Shown one piece after another: positions 1-12,299 of a stretch of DNA of 64,000 bases. Source of the stretch: Branchiostoma floridae. Its lineage: Eukaryota > Chordata > Leptocardii > Amphioxiformes > Branchiostomatidae. Every line of letters starts with the position of its first letter. The stretch's first letter is position 1. Below the pieces are notes generated by a model that was not told the DNA's origin, ran no database searches, and was given only the letters and a program-made list of their open reading frames with translations. Position numbers and translations under genes: made by a program. The stretch spans positions 1,887,960-1,951,959 of the forward strand of contig NC_049980.1 in the NCBI RefSeq assembly GCF_000003815.2, in the 5' to 3' direction.

Positions 1-890
1 GGAAAGAAAAGAGGAAACGAGGCAGCCTGTCTGGCGATTTGATGACTCCGAATTCCCACGTGCGTGACCAGGTGTCAAAGATTAACTCACCTCACGGAGA
101 CAAGGCAAAAGTTAACACAGGATTAAACCTCTCACATATAGCTTGGCCGTCTCCTTTCCTTCACCGAACCTGGAAAATAACGTAGCGAGTGAAAAGGGAA
201 GAAGTACAGAACAAAAGTCCAACCTCTTGGTCGCTCCTTCGACGCACATGAAGAACGGACAGCCAATCTGTCAGGCAAGAACATGCCACAAACGTATAAC
301 ACGACGGCGCTACACGCCCACCACAACATTCTACATAATCTCATACCACCAGAACCGCGCACGGGCGAACTACCAAACCTTAAAACGGGATGGACGACTT
401 CTTCGCCATTGTCACAGTTCACAAGATGGCCTTTTGGTGGGGAGGAAGCGACAGCCTGGTTCTGTCGCTTAGGCTCCAAAGGCGTACGGAGAACCTGTAG
501 ACTGCAGTGATCTATTCCTCCGCTGTGCTTTATAGAGTGGGTGTGATGACGTCACCCATATCTCTCAACCAATAGCATCGCATGACAAATAGTGGCGGTA
601 ATGTTTGCTGTAGAGGTCTACGACCTCATATTTCTGTCAAATGATTAGTAACCTTTTTGAGCGACGTATCATTGATGCCTGCCATTTATTATTCAAATGA
701 ACGTCCTAATTTACATGAATTGTCTCAGTTGAACCTCTTCTTTATACACAACACATGTTGGTCAAAGTATGAAAGTCGAAAAGAACGGTGTAGCATGTTG
801 TCATCAATAATGTTAATGAGACCCTGATTTGCATAATTTTGTTCAATCTATGTTTAATCAAGGATCAATGGTCTAATAATGTTCACCTTT
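1..890. other. Gene-free stretch
   Basis: No exon with protein-family similarity or convincing splice sites is visible on either strand. Overlapping short open frames at 130-510 lie on both strands and look like chance products of moderately GC-rich DNA. Around 600-890 the sequence is AT-rich and unremarkable. Confidence 0.6.
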
Positions 891-1235
891 AGGCCACAGC
901 AAGTAAGTTTTATGGATGACGTCAGTTAATTTTCGCCTGATTTTGAAAAAAAAGAAAAGAATTTCCCCTCCTGGAGATGGTGAACATCATCATGACGAGA
1001 AAGTACCAAAATTGGAGGAAAATATCGTATGGTAGCCTTGATTGATTGTACTTGTAGAAGTGACACTTGTGAGGCAGCCGTGAACGTAGTTGTAGAAGTG
1101 AAAATATTCGATAGTAAAGTGGCCCCAATGTTGTAACCATGACTGTAATTGTCAACTTGGTAAGAGATATAAGTCTACCACACTAGTGTCACTTTGTTAC
1201 TAAGTAAAGTAATAAAAGACTTGTTGGCTGAGACG
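891..1235 (+). repeat. Dispersed repeat family X, copy 1
   Basis: The copy starts with GGCCACAGCAAGTA followed by TTTTATGGATGACG. Its interior (TGGTAGCCTTGATTG, TTGTAGAAGTGACA, TCACTTTGTT) matches the reverse complement of 48953-49330 and parts of 12300-12949. It is non-coding, probably a MITE or a solo terminal piece of a DNA transposon. It is truncated on the right next to the mariner remnant. Confidence 0.6.
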
Positions 1236-1333
1236 AGTGGCGAATTCCTCCCAGGCCTTGTGGTGGACCAGGTATCCGTGCAGGTTACTGGTAGAACACA
1301 TAACTCACGCCACTTTTTGTCCTCGAAGTGTAT

Positions 1334-1740
1334 ACGTATACGAGGGGCGGTCAATAAGTAATGTGCCTGACCCACTTCCAGTCGTCTGATCTAGATGAAA
1401 TTTTTTATGTTTAATGATTCATATCTGTATAGGTTATGTTGCAAAAAAACAGCTCTGAACTAATTATGGTTTCTGATTTACTGGTGTTTGAACTGAGTCA
1501 GGTGAGAAATGGACCATGTGTGAAATGAAACCAGTTGAGTGTCGCGCAGTGATCCGGTTTTTGTATTTGAAAGGACGCACACAAAAGAAGACTTTTGATG
1601 AAATGAAAGAAACTTATGGTGATGATGCCCCATCATATGACCCTGTAAAACGCTGGCATCCTGAATTCAAACATGGCCGGAAGTCTGTGGAAACAGCTCC
1701 CAGACCTGGTCGTCCCTCTTCGCACTCTACTGCGTGAATT
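1334..1740 (+). mobile_element. Truncated mariner-like element
   Basis: A mariner-type terminal sequence at about 1339 (CGAGGGGCGGTCAATAAG) is followed by about 170 bp of leader and then a transposase N-terminus at 1516. Homology stops near 1737. The catalytic DDE/D domain and the right terminal repeat are missing, so this is a dead 5' fragment. Confidence 0.7.
1516..1737 (+). pseudogene. Mariner transposase, N-terminal HTH fragment
   Basis: A 73-codon frame begins with a helix-turn-helix of the mariner/SETMAR N-terminal type: it contains ECRAVIRFLYLKGRT, then DEMKETYGDDAPSY, a VKRWHPEFKHGR segment and RPGRPSS. In intact transposases of this family the N-terminal HTH pair binds the terminal repeats and a DDD catalytic domain of over 200 residues follows. 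Here the frame ends at a stop just after the RPGRP linker, and no catalytic residues are found downstream. The start is the ATG that fits the family's usual N-terminus. It is non-functional on sequence grounds. Confidence 0.75.
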
Positions 1741-2655
1741 CGACTTCTTCTCGTTTATTTGTGATATTGAAAATGTAGGAACAGATATGCTTTTGAAGTA
1801 AAGGTTTGTTTAAATTCATAAAAAATATAAATTCGTCTATATTACTTAGTTGTATGAAGTGGGGGAACATGGGTTCTATCAGTCTATAGAGTTCAGCTCA
1901 CTTTCTTAATATTACGCAAACTACAGTCTACTACAAAATGATGTTCGTCTTCTAACTTATCTAGATTACAATATCTACATTCAGTTCAGTTCAGTTTATA
2001 TTCGTTGTTGTAGAGGAGTGCGGTTTAATATGTCTTCCAGTTTCAATGTGTAATTTGTGGCAATTGATTTGTAGTTTTGTGATAAGGGCCAGTGTATTAG
2101 CATGATCCGGAAACAACAACAGCCGAGCCCACCCGCCTGGATAATTGCGCACTTGTATGCACGTAATCGCACCACTCACCCTACATCTCACCATTGCATG
2201 TGATGTAATACAACTTCAAATAAGTTGAAGGGGCTACCCCCATGTCCTAAGATGAATAAATAAATAAATAAATAAATAATCAGGTAGATCGCTCCACCTT
2301 CATAGTCTCGATGTAGCAAAATCTACTGTCTACTGCTGCTAATTTTATTATTTGGATGACATCCTTTGGGTACCCCAAAACTGATCATGCTTACAAGAAA
2401 AAATAGAACAAAGGACTAAATACAAAGAAGGTGGTAAAATACTATTGATTGTCGAAAAATTCAGTCGTAAGAAAAAGAAGTATTCTATGATATGAGTATA
2501 TGTTCTGATATTTTTCCAATACATGGCATGTCTTTGTTAATTTTGCAGCTTCTCTGCTTCTGTACGATTTTCAGTATGATCTCAAACTCTTTTTTTAAAC
2601 GGACGAAAATTGATACGCTCGCGGATGTCATCCATATAATGATCAGTATGAACTT

Positions 2656-2896
2656 AAGGTGCACTCTCACTGCACTTGTGCCAAGCTTGCGTCACTGCGG
2701 GGTACGGTCCCTGCGTCACTGTTTTGTTATTTTTTTTTATAATTCAGATATTGTGTAATACGTAAAAGTATGACTTAGAAGACGACAAAATACACAAAAA
2801 GTAAAGAAAATCGTTCTGTATCTCTGAAATTTGTTGAGTATCTTTCGAACCCCGCAGTGACGCAAGCTTGAAGCAAGTGCAGTGAGAGTGTACCTT
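2656..2896. repeat. Palindromic MITE family A, copy 1
   Basis: A 241-bp element bounded by an inverted repeat: AAGGTGCACTCTCACTGCAC on the left and its near-complement ending GTGAGAGTGTACCTT on the right. The interior contains GACTTAGAAGACGACAAAAT. Copies lie at 4778-5018 and 6319-6552. TA/TTA flanks suggest a Tc/mariner- or Harbinger-type parent, which is not proven. Confidence 0.8.
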
Positions 2897-4777
2897 TACT
2901 AAAATGAGTTTAGAAAAGTAGACAGCCCGGGTATAGTTCCCATAATTCGGCCCAGGGTCCTCCATTAATCCTATTGGTAGAATATCTTTCTGTCTCATTC
3001 TACATCTACTACATAGACTTTGCAGGCGTGAACTCCAAGGCCGTGAACTTTATGTAGACATCCTAGTCTCCTAGACCTAGTACTAGCCTGAGCCGCCGAG
3101 TCAGTCTCGGTTTAGTTCTATTGCAAGACAGTCCGGCTGGACTTTCTAGGGATAATAAGGAGTTAATCCTTGACGCAGTTGAGGGCTTAATCCTAGACGA
3201 AGTCTAAGACAATATAAGGACTTAATCCTCAACGCATTATTTTTATTTTTATTTATCAGTCTTGTAGGGTGGTCCCTTCAGTTGTCAAACACTGATTTTT
3301 TCCAAGGAAGCCCTGCAACAGATCAAGTATAAAATACGCTGCAGTTATGACCGATAAAGCCGTCGAAAGGTACCACGCCGTCACAGGCAACGCAGTTAAA
3401 TTAAGGTCTAAAGCACTCAAAAAGTCCGATGCCGGCCTGATGACATAGTATATACGTAGCTGTATTAGATCTTGGACTCCCAGTGATTTTGTCGGGTTGC
3501 AAAGTCGACGTCTCTGGCCGCAGACTACACATAACTCTATTTATCTTGGGCATTTCGGCTCCATTTCTGTGTCGTTCCTCTTCTTCTTCTTCTACATTTA
3601 TGTCAAATCAGGTGTGAGGCGAGTATTGAAAAAAATAAAACATGAAAGAGCACGAAAATAACATAGTACAATGCCAACTAAGGAAACAAACCAAACATCT
3701 GTTTGCGCTATAGCTACTAGTAGTTAATGCTAGACATGAGAGAATGAGGAATCTAGGTCACCACGTACAGCACGTAATTCCCCATGTGAAAAGCCGCGCT
3801 TTCGGCTATGATGCAATACCGGAATAGTCCATAGTCAACCTGATAGATAAGTCAAAATCGGAGCAGAAATACTTGCTTATGCTTTATAAATCCTCTCGAA
3901 TTTTCCGTATATTTGTGAATGGTCTTACGGTTGGCAACAATTGATATTGATTAGGCCTTTTACTCTGTCGCCGACCCCTGCAAACAAGTGGCATAGTCCA
4001 AGGAAACAGCTGACTGCTGTGTCATTCAAAGGTTATAACGCTACAGTACAGTTCAGTACACCGTTACGTTAGCTAATGTGCAAGTCGGACGCCGAGGTTT
4101 ACGTGGTACGGAGTAGATCGTGCTCCACCGGAACATAGCGACAACAGCCTGCGGACACAGGTGCTGACTGGTCCGATGACCACTCACACGACTGCCGGTG
4201 CAGTGAGAAGGTAAGCTTTCGGTCCGAGTAACGTTACCTGCTGTGATGCGCCTTCCTTTGTTCATTATAACTTGGGGGTGGGGGGCATGTCGTCTGCTAT
4301 GTACAAGTCTTTTTCTGACTTCTGATCTCTTAGTATCACAATTGACTTTACTGGACCAGTTACCTGATGACGTAGGATGATGGTATTGTTTCATACGAGA
4401 ACCGTAGCTATATGTGCGTCGCCCCGTTTGCTATACTAATTTCAGTAAAACGCTTTGCGGGGTTGCGCAATTGTAAAGTAGTCAATCGCTCGACCTCAGC
4501 TGCGAAGCTTGGAATGACTAACCTAGCGTTGTTTTGCTTTGATCCTCTGTATGCTGCAGACACTGCTTCCAAATTGTGCACTCAATGTTGTCTGTGAAGT
4601 ACCTTCTATTTCGAAAACCTGGAATACTTCAAATAGTGCACAGTGCTGTGTATAATAAATGTTTTTTTTTTGCATCAGTATATTCATATTCATAATGACA
4701 TAATGGATGATGTCAGATGTATGCAGTCTGTTGGTGTATCATAGGAAACTATATGCAAAATTATGAAGACTTCACTT
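2897..4777. other. Gene-free stretch
   Basis: No supported gene. At 3130-3235 a motif near TTAATCCT(T/A)GACG recurs three times at irregular spacing, a small decayed tandem repeat. Open frames at 4053-4394 (-) and 4412-4597 (+) show no family motif and no consistent splice context. Confidence 0.5.
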
Positions 4778-5018
4778 AAGGTGCCCTCTCACTGAACTTG
4801 CGTCAAGCCTGCGTCACTGCGGGGTTCGAAAGATACTCAACGAATTTCACAGATAAGGAACGAATTTTCTTACTTTTTGTGTATTTTGTCGTCTTCTAAG
4901 TCATACTTTTACTATTACGCAATATCTATAAAATTCGGCAAAAATAACAAAACTGTGACGCAGGTAACGAACCCCACAGTGATGCAAGCTTGAGGCAAGT
5001 ACAGTGAGAGTGCACCTT
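4778..5018. repeat. Palindromic MITE family A, copy 2
   Basis: Same inverted ends as the element at 2656 (AAGGTGCCCTCTCACTG on the left, CAGTGAGAGTGCACCTT on the right) and the same core, but in the opposite orientation: the TTTTGTCGTCTTCTAAGTC segment is the complement of copy 1. Confidence 0.8.
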
Positions 5019-5460
5019 TAGGTACCATACCTACGATGTGTATTTTGTCACCGGCCGTAAGTAAACATACACGTATGTCACCGTATACATAAAACACTCT
5101 TCCTAGTAGGCCAAAGGTCAATATCCTTAAGCTAACGTTACAGTAGTTTATCCGTAAGGTCTGGACTTCAAATTCAAACGTCTGTGAGACAGAAGTTGTC
5201 ATTGGCAAACTCTTTCACTTGCATGCAGTTTGAGTGATTCCCATTTTGCCATGTGGAAATCACAAGTGTTGTGCAAGCTTGATGTTACACAACTTGGACG
5301 TAGATTTCGTTATATCACTTCCTCATTTGTGAGATTGCGTGTCCAATCTGCTACCCTATTCTAAACATGGATTTTTTATTAAACTACAAATGCAGTTGAT
5401 TATCACAGTTGTTTCCTGTTTGACATAATAAGGGGTCATTATGAATGGATAGATAACAGC

Positions 5461-5622
5461 TAGTCTCCAAGCAGATCCTACGGTGCCATAAGATAGTATC
5501 AAAGCTGGCGAAGGGGTATATCCGGGCAAAGGGAGTCAAACGGCCTCCCGGTACCTAGCGTTACACTCCTCTGTCAGCTTTTTGTACTATCTTATGCTAC
5601 TGTAGGATCTGCTTCGAGATTA
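5461..5622. repeat. Palindromic MITE family B, copy 1
   Basis: The ends are TAGTCTCCAAGCAGATCCTA and its inverse GGATCTGCTTCGAGATTA. It is flanked by an exact 8-bp direct repeat ATAACAGC (5453-5460 and 5623-5630), a target-site duplication pointing to a hAT-like or related transposase. Other copies are at 48632-48943 and 56959-57087. Confidence 0.8.
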
Positions 5623-5730
5623 ATAACAGCCACAATATTATAGATTTAATACATGATAACAAAAGACTTGAAATCTCGCCCTTTGTGTAAAGAACTGAGA
5701 CTTAATTCAGCAAGCATTTTGACAGTTAGA

Positions 5731-6133
5731 AAGCTGTTGATGGCGGACTCATGTTAAACCTGTCAGTACCACCAGTCGGAATCGACCTCACGTGATGTCT
5801 AACTATATATCGTTCGTCCTTTGTTAGTGGCATGTTGTCCCACAATTTGCTTAAGGTATTTATGTAGACCCAAACAGTCAGGTTAAAGTGCCCTTGCATC
5901 AGATAATGGGATAAAAGCCTCGGGTAAACAGCTGTTGATGGCGGACTCATGCTAACCTGTCGTCAGTACCACCAGTCGGATTTGACCTCACGGGATGTCT
6001 AACTATATATCGTTCGTCCTTGGTTGGTGGCATGTTGTCCTACAATTTGCGAAAGGTATTTATGTAGACCCAAACCAGTCACGTAATTAAGTGCCCTTGC
6101 ATCAGATAATGAGACAAAAGCCTCGGGCAAACA
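5731..6133. repeat. Two-copy tandem duplication, about 200 bp
   Basis: Two adjacent units, 5731-5931 and 5932-6133, share GCTGTTGATGGCGGACTCAT, TCTAACTATATATCGTTCGT and TTTATGTAGACCCAAAC, with scattered substitutions and small indels. No coding content is recognised. Confidence 0.8.
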
Positions 6134-6318
6134 ATAATGTCTGCAATGGCTCGGCGTCACAAGGTAAAGGTTTGTTTCCCGCGGTGACAGCGTTTAATAG
6201 CCGACCTCGAGTTGAACCCTCACATACCAGACTGCCGCAACCGGCTGGAACTGGTCAGGGCAGAACGGCTGAGTCACTGTTGCACAGCTTGGCGTTGAAG
6301 TACGCCCGACAAAGTCAT

Positions 6319-6552
6319 GGTACACTTTCACTGCTCTTGTATCAAGCTTGCGTCACTGCAGGGTTCGTTCAAAGCGTCACTGTTTTGTTATTTTCTCCGA
6401 TTTTTTATAACTTAGATATTGCGTAATACGTAAAAGTAGGACTTAGAAGACGACAAAATACACAAAAAGTAAGAAAATCGTTATTTTGGTCTGAAATTAG
6501 TTGAGTACCTTTCGAACCCCGCAGTGACGCAAGTGCAGTGAGAGTGCAACTT
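6319..6552. repeat. Palindromic MITE family A, copy 3
   Basis: Third copy of the family at 2656 and 4778. The left end is decayed (TACACTTTCACTGCTCTTG) and the right end reads GCAGTGAGAGTGCAACTTA. It has the same GACTTAGAAGACGACAAAAT core in copy-1 orientation. Confidence 0.75.
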
Positions 6553-6979
6553 ACGGGTAGATGCCGGTATTTTAGAATTTAAATGGCTATTTTAACCGGT
6601 GATTGTAACAAATAATACTCAAATATTTTGCTAGATAGGTGCTCAAACTTTGGTGTTTCTGATGGCCTATCGATGGAATCTAAATTCATTTTGAACTTCT
6701 TCTTGAATTATTTTACCGAGACCTGAGGTCAAAGGTCCCGGAAGGTCCAAGAATAGGTTATCTTATTTCCTATCTTCAACTTCCTGCCACATGCACGCCT
6801 GTTGCCTCATGAAAACCAGTGGAATGCCGAATTTGAGACAAATCCACTATGCAAAAGGAACTTTATTCATAGATACGAAGACACAAACCCAGGCAAAACA
6901 AGTTGTTCAAAATATGAAACTCGTATCGCAGCAAGGAAGGGTATTCTAGTATTTTTCCACTACTCACCCAACTACAATA

Positions 6980-7153
6980 CAGTAGAAGCCGTTTAATTGC
7001 ACACCCCATTTGCCAATGTATTGCGTGCAATTATCCGGATTGTGCAATAAGGCGGAGTTATCCAGCTGGACCGCACCGGTTTGGGATTTGAGAATTCCGT
7101 GCAATTAACAGAAGTGTGCAGTCATCCGTTGTGCGATTAACTGGCTTCTACTG
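6980..7153. repeat. pogo/Tigger-like MITE
   Basis: A 174-bp element with ends CAGTAGAAGCCGTTTAATTG and its inverse TAACTGGCTTCTACTG, flanked by TA on both sides. TIRs starting CAGT with a TA target site are typical of the pogo/Tigger group. It ends about 80 bp before the splice acceptor of the first coding exon of transporter 1. Confidence 0.7.
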
Positions 7154-7267
7154 TACTCATTCGTTCCAGAGTGAAAACTAAAGATTCACGGATTTATGAG
7201 ATCTCCAATGTTTTTTTTATATCATTGTTCCAGGCAGCCGTTGCTGTTGGAAAAGGTGAAAGCTCGC

Positions 7268-10200
7268 ATGAAGGACTGTGCGAGGAATGAAGGCCCTGAG
7301 TATGACCGCGCCCCTGACGGCGGGTGGGGCTGGGTGGTGGTGTTCGCCGCCCTGTGTAACCTCGGCTTCATGTACGGCACGGTCAGGTCGCTAGGGGTCT
7401 TCTTCGTCCCCATGATGGAAACGTTCGGCACAAACGCCGGCACGACATCATGGGTGGTGTCAACCGTCATGGGATGCTCGTTTGCGTGTGGTGGGTGGTG
7501 TTTTTTACTTACCTTTACTGTCAGAATGTATGTGTCAGAGTAGAGGTTGTGATGCTTAGGGAATGAGAATCACCGACTGTACCAGTAGAGATCCAAATAG
7601 GGTACTGCAAATGTGTAGGCTTAGGTCCCATTTGAAAAGGGGCCCTGACAGGCTGTTTTTTCGGTACTACCGAGCATGGCCCCTACGTGGCTCCTTGGGG
7701 CACCTTGCCGCTCCCGGGGTATATTTGGGCCCGGCTGTCGGACTTAAAATGAACCTGGGACCCGGTGACAAATAGACGCCGTGACCTACCCGTGGGGAAC
7801 ACCAAGAGGCACCCTGGTATCCGGTAGTCCACTGGGACAAATTTCTGGCTTCGGAGCCCGATACATCCCTGACGGGCAACGGTGCAATTTTGTGGTCTCC
7901 CATTTGCAAATCCTAAATTTCAAGTCAATCTAAGCGTCTAAGCTTTGTTGAAAAGTTCTACCTTTTAGATTTCAAGTGAATAATTGTAGATTTGCAGACT
8001 CTGCTGGGAATCGCTGGGTAGAGATCCCGAGTTGTAATATTCGTCTCTATCGGTGAAGACTCCAATCGGGATCTCTACCTAATCTCCAAGCAGCTCCTCG
8101 GTGGGGAGCAAGCAGTCTCTATCATGTACCATATACAATCTCCATTGGACAAGCAAGCTCCATTTTCCAACGTGCATATTCAAAGTTAAAGCGTGATTGG
8201 TGCCCATGCATTCTCCGTATGGCACATTATTTTATCGGTTATACGTAGCCACTGTTTGTCTGAATTTAGTATTGAGCATTCGTGAGGTATCCCATCATGC
8301 AAATTTTGCAAATCCCCGTAGATGAATATTGAACAAATCAAAAAGAAATGTACGAAGTCCCTTGCTGTACTTCTACAGGTCCAGTGTCAGGTGCGCTGGT
8401 GAGGAAATTCGGAAGCCGCCCAGTAGCCATGACGGGAGGAGTGTTGGTGTGCCTGGGGTACCTACTGAGCAGCTTCGCCACCACGATCTACCACGTCTAC
8501 GTCACAGTTGGACTTGTAGTAGGTGGGGCAGACATCAATCTTTTAGCTAGTGTGCTCATATATATGATCATCCTCTTGTATTTGGATCGCCGCTTGCGTA
8601 CTGGTCGGCAATCCATCCTTCTCGCTACGTTAGGGCTATCCTAAGTGTTCAGCACAATTAGAAGGTCAACCAATGACAGCATGGCAATTATTGGTTCGAC
8701 CAATGCGAGACTGACTGTTTTGACGAAGGTATGCAGGGCTATCGGTCATAAGTACTCCTCGTCTTGCCAGTGGAAAGTTACCAGCCAATCACGTTGTCTC
8801 TTCACCGCAGACGGTGACATGATTGGCTGGTTGCAGACCTGCGTAACACAGTGAGAAGGACGGATAACAGGCCGGTACGCCAGGGTTGTTACTTGATGTA
8901 AACAGCCGACGGGTCCGAGAGGATGCATCTCATAATCGTGGCCGTTTCCTAATGATCATCACAATTTTCTGTCATCTATTATTCTGTTTGTGTATATATC
9001 ATTTAACGGATTGTACTGCGCATGCGCAGCGATATGCATTGTGGGTAATGTGTCAAAGTTGAAAGCCCCTAAGACATAAAGAAAGCACGTATCATGCATG
9101 GTGTAAGCTGTTTACAAGCTGACGTGCTTCACCTTCGACCTATTAACCACAATGCATGCGCGGTTTCAACCATGAACAGACTTATTGTCAGCACCGGTTT
9201 TCATCTGTGACGTTTTACCCTCCCAGGAGTCGGCACGTCCTTAACACACGTGGCCTCCACGTCCATCGTGGGGCGGTACTTCGACAGACGGCGGGGGCTC
9301 GCCAACAGCATGGCGCTGATGGGGACCTGCGTGGGGTCCTTCGCTCTCCCGCCACTCTTCCAGCTTCTCATCAACGAGTACGGGATGCGAGGATCCTTCA
9401 TCATCATCGCGGGGCTGGAACTTCACGTGTGCGCCTTCTCTTCTTTCTTCCGCCCGATTCGCCTGAAGGGGGACTCCGTGAAACGTACCCGTGTTGAAGA
9501 GGAGGAGGGAAATCCTAGTGAAGACGTTCACACAGCCAGCAGAACATGCTGTTGTAACATTATTGATAAATCCCTATTCAGAGTCCCCGCGTTCTTGGTG
9601 CACATCGGGTCCATGATGCTCTTCACGTTCTCGTTCCCAACGTTGATCTTCTTCATCGTGCCCCGCGCAAGGTCTATTGGGATCGAAGAATACAGCGCGG
9701 CATTCCTTCTTTCTGTCAACGCCATCACTGACGTCATAGGTCGTCTATCTAGCGGTCTGATCATGAGTTATCGCCCGTCACCATTGAAACGACTCTGGCT
9801 GGCCGTCATACCTACATTGTTCTTAGGGGTAACTAGTTTGGTATTTCCGTTGGCCACAACCTACACGTTAATGCTGGTACTGTGCGTGTTCTTTGGGCTC
9901 TTCTCCGGTCTGTACGTGCCAACCATCGTAACGCTGATCCCAGATTTTGTCGGTATTGCCAAGCTCCCGCAGGCTCTGGGGACCATGCTCATGTTCAACG
10001 GTGTCATGTCTCTCATAGGGTCCCCTGCTGTAGGTAAGTTCCAGGGAGAAGCAGAGGAGGGTATGCATCCATCCCAGCATTCCTTGCTATACACGTTTCG
10101 CAATACACATCCCAGATGGGTGATTGTGAGGAACACATACAAGTCATATTGCCTTTGACAGTACAACCGGTACAGTTTAATCAGTAGATTTTCTTTTCTT

Positions 10201-10852
10201 AAATTGTCAAAAGACTAAATTTTCCCACGAAATCCTGTACACCTTTTGAAATTGTGTGATATACTTTGTAGTTCAATATCAACCATCTGGAATGTTGGAA
10301 TGGGTGCCTATCCACTGATTTGAACAGCATGTGGGGATAGTTTGAAACATTACATTGGAAACTCGGATGATTGGATGTCAGCGGAATTACATATATAAAA
10401 GGACACTGAAAACGCAGCTTTTAACGTATGGTGTTGTGTTTCATGAAGAATTAGTAGCATATGTGAAACACTCAACGTATAATGGCTGGATTTAAAGTTG
10501 AATTTAGATTTTGATGAAATTCCATAAAAAAAGAGCCATTAAAGCATAGACCTATATCTTTATTGTGGATAATATGCTAATTTGCTCATTTTTTCCGATA
10601 TCTTTGTGTACAGGCTGGCTCTTTGACATCACCGGAAACTACAACGTGTCGTTCCTGTTGTGCGGCGGGGTGATCGTCACTTCCGGCCTCTTCCGCCTCA
10701 CCGCGCACTGCATTATGGGAGACATGGGACTCTGCAGATCAACAGCTGAGAGGACCCAGCCTGTGGCACACGAAGCTGAGCAGAAAACTCTCTTAAAAAC
10801 GGCAGATTTCCCTCATGAACCAGTCGTCATAGAAGTTGAAACCACCGTATGA
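7268..10852 (+). CDS. SLC16-like monocarboxylate transporter 1 (4 exons)
   Basis: Predicted 12-TM major facilitator that moves small monocarboxylates or similar acids across a membrane; the substrate cannot be told. Coding exons: 7268-7490, 8379-8522, 9227-10033, 10614-10852, joined in phase 1 each time and giving 470 aa, normal for the family. The MCT signature DGGWGW is at residues 17-22, GRYFDRRRGLA lies in the TM5 region, and the TM8 pair is D291 and R295 (TDVIGR), matching the Asp/Arg pair of MCT1. The TM6-TM7 loop is short and acidic. The start is the first ATG in the exon that opens after TTCCAG at 7233, so a 5' UTR exon probably lies upstream; an ATG at 7196 lies inside that intron and was rejected. 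Exon 2 is 144 bp, as is the matching exon of transporter 2. Confidence 0.93.
9013..9162. repeat. Foldback element in transporter 1 intron 2
   Basis: Inverted ends: ACTGCGCATGCGCAGCG with TGCATTGTGGGTAATG on the left, and CCACAATGCATGCGCG on the right, enclosing GTCAAAGTTGAAAGCCCCT and its partner CTTCACCTTCGACCTATTA. It resembles the elements at 11091 and 23082, which also pair GCATGCGC-type ends with a GTGAAGGCCCCTGACTTGTA core. Confidence 0.6.
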
Positions 10853-11090
10853 CATCTAGTTGGCAAAATAGTTTAAAGGCAAACATATCTCTTTTTATTT
10901 TGTGCACAATTTAGGGATTCGTCAGTCAAGCAATGTTTTGTGTACTATAGTTTTTACTTCCTGATTATTTATCATATTTAGCAAAAAATGATTATTGTAT
11001 ATAAAATTGAAAATTCTATTTTTCTGTCAACCCAAGGAGATTTAAAAAATCACCTTTTAACCTCCTTGGTCAACCCAAATAAGAACTTTC

Positions 11091-11261
11091 ACGGATCCAA
11101 CTACGCATGCGCAAAGTGAAGGCCACTGACTTGTAAACAGTTCTAATCTCCGCCATGTTTGTTTTATGCGTGTCCAAATAAGCACCTCCGTTAGCCAGTT
11201 TACAAAACAATGTTTAGCCGTGTTTTGTTTACGTGTCAGGGGCCTTCGGAATTGGATCCGT
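11091..11261. repeat. Foldback element downstream of transporter 1
   Basis: The ends are ACGGATCCAACTACGCATGC and the inverse ATTGGATCCGT, with internal arms GGCCACTGACTTGTAAACAG and GTTTACGTGTCAGGGGCC. It lies between the stop codon (10852) and the first candidate poly(A) signal (11308), so it may be part of the 3' UTR. Confidence 0.65.
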
Positions 11262-11307
11262 AAAAGGGCTCATATTTATCATGTAGTGATAAAACAAAAG
11301 AAAAATT

Positions 11308-11313
11308 AATAAA
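11308..11313 (+). terminator. Candidate poly(A) signal of transporter 1
   Basis: AATAAA lies 456 bp after the stop codon. It is the first perfect hexamer I find downstream. It may not be the one used; an ATATAAAATT stretch near 11000 is weaker. Confidence 0.4.
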
Positions 11314-11597
11314 TGGCAGAACCTGCTATTGTGTAATTAAGTTAATTATGCCATAAAAGATACCCTTATGTTAGGCAGGAGCCAAGATAGTCTTCTATCT
11401 GTTCCATATGGTACTACAATGTAGTGCTGTTGCACAATGTTACTTAGCGAATCGCAGTTTGAATGTATTTCGGAACCACCGTGTGTAGCAAAGCACCAAA
11501 GTTTAGAAGGTGAAAGCACAGTTAGAAAGCCAAAGAGTCAACTAACGGAATGATAACGTTTTGTTGTAGTCAGAGAGAGTCTTGTTGGGTGACGGGT

Positions 11598-11814
11598 AAC
11601 GTTAGTCCACCTTTATCCGAGGGGGTAACCTATATTCGTTATTGTTAGAAACTGGGTATTTAGGGATTCAAGTCGACGGATGGTGCAACATTTTGAAAGT
11701 AGTTATATTGCAATTTGGTTCAAACGGCCGTTGACTTGATATATTTTAAAAACAACGGATATAGGTTACCTCGCGGATAAAGGTAAACTAGCGTGAACCT
11801 CAGCATTTGGAGTA
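11598..11814. repeat. Palindromic MITE family D, copy 1
   Basis: The ends are AACGTTAGTCCACCTTTATC and its inverse GATAAAGGTAAACTAGCGT, with inner arms GGGGTAACCTATATTCGTT and AACGGATATAGGTTACCTCG. The same family occurs at 23697-23873, 55982-56202 and, as a half copy, at 56378. Confidence 0.8.
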
Positions 11815-12299
11815 TTGTCGGTTGCACACTAATTAAATCATTCAGTTGATCGAATTGATATCAATATAAGGGTACATGGTCATACGTACGATTGTAAGTT
11901 ATGTGCACCGTTGTGATATCTTGTCGCCATATGAAATGACATTGATACTATATTAAAAACGCCATGACATTGGTAATTCTCACTCAATACCTCTATAGAT
12001 CATCGGTATTAAAATGTTGCGGAATACAGTAAATTGTTTACAAATGTGCCTATTGTACTGGTTACTCGCTCCAGCAAATGTGTCTTGCTTGGTGAGATGT
12101 GGACTATTTTTGCAGTAGTCTTTAACAGAGATGTGAACTATTTTTGCAGAAGACCTGAGCCAAAACAGATATAATGCAAAGTATTTTGAAGATCATGATC
12201 ATAACGGTAGTATTTTTCTGTACTGTGTACAGTGGACGTTCTCAGATGCAATAAATGTCACAGTAGTCGTAATTGTTTTGTTGTTGTGTTTTTCTTCAC

